Part shown: positions 1 to 4,189 of the stretch, one piece after another
How positions within the stretch are numbered: the first letter of the stretch is position 1
Layout: each line of letters opens with the position of its first letter
Assembly (NCBI GenBank): GCA_903872005.1
Contig: CAIQJD010000818.1
Coordinates: 1-5,567, forward strand
Direction: 5' to 3'
From: an uncultured bacterium
Lineage (GTDB): Bacteria; Chloroflexota; Anaerolineae; JACIWP01
Length of the DNA: 5,567 nucleotides
Translations under genes and position numbers: made by a program
The notes under the pieces: model-generated
Database searches by the model: none
What the model saw: the letters and a program-made list of their open reading frames with translations, nothing else
What the model was told of the DNA's origin: nothing

Positions 1-2429
1 ACGCGGCGCACGAAATCGAGCCGCAGTTCCCCATCCGTCACGTCTACGGCGTAGACCAGGTCGGGCGCGGCCCTGTTCTTCTCATGGCCGGCGGAGACGA
101 AGATGTCGTAGCTCGTTTGCGCCGTCGCCGCTTCCAGCTTGATGTCAAATTGGCGCTGCCCCGGCGCCGTCTTCACGGTCTCGGCGAACTTCATGGTCAC
201 TTCGTAGCGGCCATTGGGAACGCTGAAGCGATAGGCCGGCGCGCCGCCGGTGGACCAGGCGCGATCGCTCTGATACAACCGGTCGTCGGGGGAGCCGGCA
301 ATCGGCGCGGCGGTGGTCTTGATCACCCCGCCCACGTAGCCCCACTGGCCGGGTTTCCAGGCCCGATCCGACTGCCAGATCTTGCCGGCCTTGTCGGTGA
401 CCTTCACGCCGCCGGCGTTGACCCGCAGATCGTACTTGGTGAGCTGGCGCACCTGGATGGCATTGACCTTGGGGTTGTCGGTGACTTTGATGAGGTCTAC
501 GGTCAGCTCGCCATCGGCGACGTTGACGATGAAGACCTGGTCGTCGTCGGCCGCGTTCCTGGCCCTGGCCGTCGCGAAGATGTCGAAGTTGGTGAGTACC
601 TGAGCGCCTTCGAGCTTGACGTGGAACTTGCGTTGGCCGGCGGCCGTCTTGGTCGTCTCGGCGAACTTGAGCGTCACTTCGTAGCCGCCATTGGGGACGG
701 TGAAGCGGTAGCCCGGTTGGGCCGAAGCCGCCCAGGCGCGGTCTCTCTGGTAGAGTGGGTCGTCGGTCGTGCCGGCGATTGCGGCGGTCGTGGAATTGGC
801 CGATCCGCCGACGTAGCCCCAGGCGCCGGCGGCGAAGGCCCGATCGGCCGACCAGATGTCGCCGGCGGCGGTATAGGCGGGGCCGCCGCAGTTGACGCGC
901 TGTGTGTAGGGCGTCGGCGTGGGCGTGGCGGTTGGGGTTGCCGTGGGCGTTAGCGTGGGCGTGGCGGTTGGGGTTGCCGTGGGCGTTAGCGTGGGCGTGG
1001 CGGTTAGGGTTGCCGTGGGCGTCGGCGTGGGGTTGGACAACACGGTGGCCGCGACAGATGCGACGGCCTGCGAGAGCGAGTTAGTAGCCGTGACGACGGC
1101 AGTGTAGCTGCCGGCCGCCGCATACGTGTGGGTGACGACGCTCCCGGCGCCGACGGCTCCATCGCCAAAGGCCCAGTCGAAGGCCAATGCGCCGTTCAGC
1201 GGCGCTTTCGCGGCGTGCCACAGGTCCTGGGCGACCAGGTCGTAGTAGGCGATTTGCGGCAGGCCGTCAGGCCCAAGCTCCATGCTCTGGCTGACGCCTG
1301 GCCCGACCGTTTCGAGTTGCCAGCCGGCAGCGTCAAGATAGCCATACCTGACGAAAGCGGTTGTCCCATCGGAGTAGCTGTAGCTGATGTGTGGCCGGTT
1401 CAGGGCATCGGCGACGATAGACAGGGGGGCGCCAACCGCTGCACCGACGATCTGCCGGGCAGCCCAGGCGCCGCCGGCGTTGGTGAAGTACTCGAGCTGG
1501 TTGCTCGTTTCGTTGTGCTTCAGAATATGGACGTGGCCGGCCGAATCTACCGCAATCGCCACCCTGCCCGGCCCGTCATCACAGACGACTTCCCGCGGCC
1601 ATTTGTTGCCATCTCTCCAAACGTGGACCACCGCAGAGCTGAAGAGGGGCGAGTAGGCGAAATGAGGCTGATCGGAGGGCCCGTGCGCCATGGCCACGCG
1701 GATAATGTCCCCCGTCCCGTCGTCGTCATCTACCCAACTCGCCGACCACCCCATCCCGTCATCCCAGGTATATGTGTTGCCGAGAATCTGGCAGCACCAC
1801 CAGCCGATGCGCGGCCGATCGGCCGCATCCACGTAGATCTCGCTGAATACCGGCGCCTGGACCCGGGAGATCAACTGCGGCGACCAGTCGCCAACCCCAC
1901 TGCGGCGACCATAGACAACACCGGGGAGTTCGTCAACCGACCAGACCATGTGGGGCGCGTCCAAAGAGTCCAGGGCGATGGAGACCAATGTGCCGCTTGG
2001 GCCAGTGCTGACCGTCTCGCTGTACCAGCCCGTGCCGTCGAAGTAGGCGTAGCGCACGTTGCCGGCGGCGGCATCGCGGTAGCCGATGTGCGGATGGCCG
2101 TGGGAATCCATCGCGAGATCAGCGGGCTGGCCGGCGTCGCCGTCGCTCTGGATGAGCGTGTGGGTCCACTGGCTGAACGACGGCATGGCCACGAAAGTGG
2201 TCGCTGCGCCCAACACGGCGGGGCTGCTAACGCTGGCCGTAAGCCCCGTCAGGGGCGCATCCTGGCCGGCGGCCATGCCCATGGAAGCCATAACGGGCTG
2301 AGGGGCCGCTTGCACCGAGGGCTGAAACGCCGGCGGTCGCGCTGCGTTGGTCAGAACGGAGGAAAACACGAGGACGATGCCCATGACACGGGACATCGTT
2401 GCCGTGATGCGGCTGCATGGAAAGCTCAT
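1..2429 (-). CDS. Secreted beta-propeller / PKD-like / tandem malectin-like protein (3' end cut by window edge)
   Basis: A stop-free frame of 809 residues leaves the window at base 1. The chosen ATG has AGGAG 8 nt upstream; an in-frame ATG at 2447 lacks a ribosome binding site. Residues 1-30 look like a signal peptide (Arg-containing start, hydrophobic VMGIVLVFSSVL). Residues 85-408 carry seven repeats of 45-49 residues, each with a core such as PHIGY (P113), PHMVW, PRIGW, PHFAY, VHILK, PHISY and PQIAY, which fits a seven-bladed beta-propeller. Residues 409-464 are a PKD-like piece (FDWAFGDG, then VVTHTYAAAGSYTAVVTATN). Residues 467-507 are a Thr-Pro stalk. Residues 511-663 and 667-809 are two clearly homologous malectin-like domains (VNCGG/VNAGG, DDPLYQ/DDRLYQ, YRFTVPNG/YRFSVPNG, KFAET, AGQRKF/PGQRQF). 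Malectin-family domains bind carbohydrate, so an extracellular glycan-binding or adhesive role is inferred. No catalytic residues are recognised, and ligand and anchoring are unknown. Confidence 0.92.
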   Translation of the reverse strand, partial: MSFPCSRITATMSRVMGIVLVFSSVLTNAARPPAFQPSVQAAPQPVMASMGMAAGQDAPLTGLTASVSSPAVLGAATTFVAMPSFSQWTHTLIQSDGDAGQPADLAMDSHGHPHIGYRDAAAGNVRYAYFDGTGWYSETVSTGPSGTLVSIALDSLDAPHMVWSVDELPGVVYGRRSGVGDWSPQLISRVQAPVFSEIYVDAADRPRIGWWCCQILGNTYTWDDGMGWSASWVDDDDGTGDIIRVAMAHGPSDQPHFAYSPLFSSAVVHVWRDGNKWPREVVCDDGPGRVAIAVDSAGHVHILKHNETSNQLEYFTNAGGAWAARQIVGAAVGAPLSIVADALNRPHISYSYSDGTTAFVRYGYLDAAGWQLETVGPGVSQSMELGPDGLPQIAYYDLVAQDLWHAAKAPLNGALAFDWAFGDGAVGAGSVVTHTYAAAGSYTAVVTATNSLSQAVASVAATVLSNPTPTPTATLTATPTLTPTATPTATPTLTPTATPTATPTPTPYTQRVNCGGPAYTAAGDIWSADRAFAAGAWGYVGGSANSTTAAIAGTTDDPLYQRDRAWAASAQPGYRFTVPNGGYEVTLKFAETTKTAAGQRKFHVKLEGAQVLTNFDIFATARARNAADDDQVFIVNVADGELTVDLIKVTDNPKVNAIQVRQLTKYDLRVNAGGVKVTDKAGKIWQSDRAWKPGQWGYVGGVIKTTAAPIAGSPDDRLYQSDRAWSTGGAPAYRFSVPNGRYEVTMKFAETVKTAPGQRQFDIKLEAATAQTSYDIFVSAGHEKNRAAPDLVYAVDVTDGELRLDFVRR
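917..1024 (-). repeat. Three tandem 36-bp repeats encoding the Thr-Pro stalk of the propeller/malectin protein
   Basis: The copies occupy 917-952, 953-988 and 989-1024. The first two are identical as read, and the third differs by one internal base and its last bases. Each unit encodes 12 residues of the TPTATPTATPTL type. Such in-frame units give a flexible, probably O-glycosylatable spacer between the PKD-like and malectin-like domains, and can change copy number by slippage without breaking the frame. Confidence 0.9.
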
Positions 2430-2437
2430 GGGAACTG

Positions 2438-2442
2438 CTCCT
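2438..2442 (-). promoter_or_regulatory. Ribosome binding site of the propeller/malectin gene
   Basis: AGGAG on the minus strand lies 8 nt before the ATG at 2429. It decides the start over the in-frame ATG at 2447, which has no purine-rich site before it. Confidence 0.8.
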
Positions 2443-2501
2443 GCCATCTCAGGGACGGCGAGCCAACGGATGCCCCGGCAGAGGCGTCTCGCGACCGGTG
2501 C

Positions 2502-2530
2502 ATGATAATGGGCAAAGCGCCGTCTGTCAA
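2502..2530 (-). promoter_or_regulatory. Sigma70-type promoter of the propeller/malectin gene
   Basis: The minus strand reads TTGACA (2525-2530), exactly 17 bp, then TATCAT (2502-2507). The -35 is perfect and the -10 matches TATAAT in five of six positions. Transcription should begin near 2495, giving a leader of about 65 nt. The promoter lies in the 270-bp gap after the upstream same-strand gene, so this gene can be transcribed on its own. Confidence 0.8.
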
Positions 2531-2632
2531 ACGCCGACGCCGGGGGGTCAGGGGCGCGTTAGAGTCCGCACGGCCGGCCACGCATCATCGAAGGCGGCTC
2601 CTTTGGCCCGCTGCGTGGCCGCGTCTGAACGC

Positions 2633-2663
2633 GCGCCGCCGGGACCGAGGGTCCCGGCGGCGC
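2633..2663 (-). terminator. Perfect 14-bp hairpin, likely transcription end of the jelly-roll gene
   Basis: GCGCCGCCGGGACC (2633-2646) and its exact complement (2650-2663) flank a 3-nt loop. The hairpin begins 36 nt past the stop codon of the minus-strand gene at 2700. The strand placement points to that gene, but no U-run follows on the minus strand, so it is not a textbook intrinsic terminator. It could instead stabilise the mRNA 3' end. Confidence 0.6.
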
Positions 2664-2699
2664 TGTGTCTATATGCGAAAGAGAGCGTTCTGACGGACG

Positions 2700-3482
2700 C
2701 TATGGCGATTTGTTGATCGTCCCGCCGGGAACGGACTCGCCCACGACTACTTTCTCAAGGATAGCCGGCGCGGGACTGATGCCCAGGCAGGTGAGCCTGG
2801 CCCAATCCACATCCAGCGTGCCGGCGTAGCTGTCCCGATAGAAGCCGACGCCGACCTTTCCAGATGTGAGCGTATAGTCTGTGGCGGACCAGATCGGGAC
2901 GCCGTTGATGTAGAACGCCAGGTATGGCCCGCTGGCGATCACCAACAGCGTGTTCCAACCACTTTGCGAGATGGTCCAGGTATACGTCCAGTCCTGGAGC
3001 GCGGACACAGAGCCGTCACTGCCAACCTCCCAGACGGAGAAATAGCCGTCATTGCTGTATTGGAACACATAGGACGGCTTCCATCGGTAGTCAGCGTCAA
3101 GATAGGTGGGGTTGCCGCGCAGGATGACGCGATTGGCGCAGTCCACACAGGTACCCGTGCGCTTCATCTTGACCTCATACGTGACATCGGTGTAGCTGCC
3201 GGTTTGTTTGGCAGAGGCTGCCTTGTTGGCAATGCCGGTGCTCCGGTAGTACTTCAAGCTGTAGTTCGTCCAGGCGCCCCGGACGGTGGACCAGCCGGTG
3301 GTGGAGCTATTGAAGGAAGAGTTGAACCCACAGGCGGCCGTCGTGATGGGTTCCGTGTCGCTCGATGGATCCTCTCCTTGTGCGCTGACGCTGATGCCGC
3401 CGCCGGCATAGAGCATCAACACCACGAGGAGCAACAACATGACCGAGGATAGTACCTTGCGTTGCCGATGATGGGCGACCAT
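2700..3482 (-). CDS. Secreted protein with probable concanavalin A/LamG-like jelly-roll domain
   Basis: This is a complete 260-residue gene, ATG at 3482 and TAG at 2700-2702, with AGGAGG 5 nt before the start. Residues 1-34 form a signal peptide: basic HHRQRK, then hydrophobic VMLLLLVVLMLYAGGG, with likely cleavage after VSA34. The mature part (about 51-232) is rich in aromatic and beta-forming residues. It ends in a pattern typical of LamG/DUF1080-like jelly rolls: FYINGVPIWSATDYTL (190-205), GKVGVGFYRD (208-217), then LDVDWARLTC (223-232). Four cysteines remain after cleavage: C51 and C232 bracket the domain and may pair, and C112/C115 form a CVDC motif. The last 28 residues are a short tail with no membrane anchor or sorting motif. 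The fold call is from pattern, not from a search. A binding rather than catalytic role is inferred. Base composition is visibly less GC-rich than the gene at 4190. Confidence 0.9.
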   Translation of the reverse strand: MVAHHRQRKVLSSVMLLLLVVLMLYAGGGISVSAQGEDPSSDTEPITTAACGFNSSFNSSTTGWSTVRGAWTNYSLKYYRSTGIANKAASAKQTGSYTDVTYEVKMKRTGTCVDCANRVILRGNPTYLDADYRWKPSYVFQYSNDGYFSVWEVGSDGSVSALQDWTYTWTISQSGWNTLLVIASGPYLAFYINGVPIWSATDYTLTSGKVGVGFYRDSYAGTLDVDWARLTCLGISPAPAILEKVVVGESVPGGTINKSP

Positions 3483-3487
3483 GGTTT

Positions 3488-3493
3488 CCTCCT
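3488..3493 (-). promoter_or_regulatory. Strong ribosome binding site of the jelly-roll gene
   Basis: AGGAGG on the minus strand stands 5 nt before the ATG at 3482, supporting that start. Confidence 0.85.
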
Positions 3494-3589
3494 CACCCTT
3501 TCCCCCTGTCTGTCTGACAAATCCCCCATGGGGAAACCCTGCTATTATCTTGGCGCTGGTATCCCCGATGTGTCTGTGCCCCGCGTGTT

Positions 3590-3597
3590 ACCTCCTT
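3590..3597 (-). promoter_or_regulatory. Orphan perfect Shine-Dalgarno sequence in the leader
   Basis: The minus strand reads AAGGAGGT, a full complement to the usual 16S rRNA 3' end. No ATG, GTG or TTG occurs in any frame within the next 45 or so bases. It lies about 107 nt before the real start codon. Confidence 0.55.
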
Positions 3598-3618
3598 TCG
3601 TCTGAATCACATTGTCCT

Positions 3619-3643
3619 TGTGGCGCGGCTACCCCGCTCCACA
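3619..3643 (-). other. Imperfect leader hairpin
   Basis: On the minus strand, TGTGG pairs with CCACA and GCGG pairs with CCGC across one mismatch, closing a 5-nt loop (GGTAG). It lies just upstream of the orphan Shine-Dalgarno sequence. Confidence 0.5.
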
Positions 3644-3696
3644 GATCAACGCGACCGCGAGAGGCGCATCCATGCGTGCCGCCGCTCTGACAATAT

Positions 3697-3733
3697 CACG
3701 TGCAGAAAGCTGCCAGATCGTGCGCTGCACGTG
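3697..3733 (-). other. Perfect 9-bp inverted repeat in the leader
   Basis: CACGTGCAG (3697-3705) is exactly complementary to CTGCACGTG (3725-3733) around a 19-nt loop. Each arm contains the palindrome CACGTG. It could be an RNA hairpin in the leader or a pair of DNA operator half-sites. Confidence 0.6.
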
Positions 3734-3838
3734 CCAGAGATGGGCCAAGTAGTAGTCTTCGACGATCAATCCGTATACGCAGGCAGATGAGCCGCAGGAG
3801 AACGGCGATAAAGGGAAAACAGTATTGCTAATGATTAG

Positions 3839-3867
3839 ATTGTAGCACGCCGGCGGGCGATTGTCAA
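3839..3867 (-). promoter_or_regulatory. Sigma70-type promoter, probably for the jelly-roll gene
   Basis: The minus strand reads TTGACA (3862-3867), exactly 17 bp, then TACAAT (3839-3844), followed by an AT-rich start region. The -35 is perfect and the -10 has five of six consensus bases. It is the only strong promoter found upstream of the gene starting at 3482, although that start is about 350 nt away. Confidence 0.75.
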
Positions 3868-3891
3868 TGCCCCCTGGAAATTGGGGGCGTT
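3866..3891. other. Inverted repeat overlapping the -35 element
   Basis: As RNA of the plus strand, AATGCCCCC (3866-3874) pairs with GGGGGCGTT (3883-3891), including one G-U, around an 8-nt loop. It is followed by a T-rich stretch ending in GTTTT at 3896-3900. It could terminate plus-strand transcripts coming from the left, or serve as a protein site, since it overlaps the -35 hexamer of the minus promoter. Confidence 0.45.
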
Positions 3892-3930
3892 TCAAGTTTT
3901 GGGCGAACTGCTCCTCGTGGCGGTCTTTGG

Positions 3931-4046
3931 AACACGAAACTCACGAAAGCAGCGAAAGGCGCGAAAAGGTGCTCTCATGGATGGCGACCAACGATGCTAC
4001 CATCGCCCTTGCGTGTCTTTCGCGTCCGTTTCGTGCCCTTCGCGCT
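3931..4046. repeat. Inverted pair of 9-bp-period CRCGAAA arrays
   Basis: The left arm holds four consecutive 9-mers: AACACGAAA (3931), CTCACGAAA (3940), GCAGCGAAA (3949) and GGCGCGAAA (3958-3966). The right arm holds the same kind of unit in reverse: CTTGCGTGT (4009), TTTCGCGTC (4018), TTTCGTGCC (4029) and CTTCGCGCT (4038-4046), with 2 extra bases between the middle units. The 42-bp centre also contains small dyads (CGATG with CATCG, GATGG with CCATC). The element lies between divergent genes. I believe similar strings occur between genes in other environmental bacteria, but that is memory, not a search. Confidence 0.75.
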
Positions 4047-4106
4047 CCCAAAGATCGCGCCGGCGCGCGCCCGTCTCATGCGCTGCGTCCTGGCATTGGG
4101 GTTTCT

Positions 4107-4143
4107 GCCGCGCCGGCCGGCGTATCCATTCGGCCGGCGCGGC
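4107..4143. other. Perfect 13-bp inverted repeat upstream of the SdrD-B-like gene
   Basis: GCCGCGCCGGCCG (4107-4119) and its exact complement (4131-4143) flank an 11-nt loop. It ends 46 nt before the ATG at 4190. It could be a leader hairpin, an operator, or an upstream terminator without a U-run. No clear plus-strand promoter was found nearby. Confidence 0.6.
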
Positions 4144-4157
4144 GTCCTATTAAGGGC

Positions 4158-4171
4158 AGTGACAAGTCACT
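4158..4171. other. Short dyad AGTGAC-AA-GTCACT before the SdrD-B-like gene
   Basis: A perfect 6-bp dyad with a 2-base centre is followed by AAAAATT. It lies 7 bases before the ribosome binding site. The spacing suits an operator half-site pair better than an RNA hairpin, given the 2-nt loop, but its role is unknown. Confidence 0.4.
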
Positions 4172-4178
4172 AAAAATT

Positions 4179-4183
4179 GAGGA
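4179..4183 (+). promoter_or_regulatory. Ribosome binding site of the SdrD-B-like gene
   Basis: GAGGA ends 6 nt before the ATG at 4190 and fixes that start. Confidence 0.8.
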
Positions 4184-4189
4184 ACCCGG

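Larger units (their letters stand above)
3483..3832 (-). other. Long predicted 5' leader of the jelly-roll gene
   Basis: If transcription starts about 7 nt after the -10 at 3839-3844, roughly 350 nt precede the start codon. The stretch holds two hairpins (3697-3733 and 3619-3643) and a perfect but start-less Shine-Dalgarno sequence (3590-3597). It has no convincing gene and does not match the conserved core of any riboswitch I recognise, including cyclic-di-GMP (GEMM) types. It may be a regulatory leader, or there may be a nearer promoter that I cannot see. Confidence 0.5.

Noticed and set aside
84..953. A 289-codon plus-strand open frame
   Set aside because: It is the antisense shadow of the two malectin-like domains. 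Its protein is low-complexity and Gly/Arg/Ala-rich with no motif.
1128..2693. A 521-codon plus-strand open frame
   Set aside because: It lies opposite the propeller/malectin gene, has no ribosome binding site or recognisable domain, and its length follows from the high GC content. The opposite strand gives clear domains, a signal peptide, a ribosome binding site and a promoter.
2964..3452. A 162-codon plus-strand open frame
   Set aside because: It is opposite the jelly-roll gene, with no ribosome binding site and no motif.
3605..3690. Cyclic-di-GMP riboswitch suggested by GAGCGGGGTAGCCG
   Set aside because: The other conserved parts of the GEMM core, such as GGGACGCAAAGCC and CACGCACAGGGCAAACC, are absent.
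3629..3769. Possible 46-residue leader peptide from a TTG at 3769 (sequence includes YYLAHLWHVQRTIW)
   Set aside because: The start is a weak codon without a good ribosome binding site. The ATG of the longer version of this frame (3895) lies upstream of the promoter. The hairpins explain the region as well, though the peptide remains a minor possibility.
3931..4046. CRISPR-like array
   Set aside because: The units are 9 bp, contiguous, degenerate and in inverted orientation, without spacers of uniform length or a nearby cas gene.
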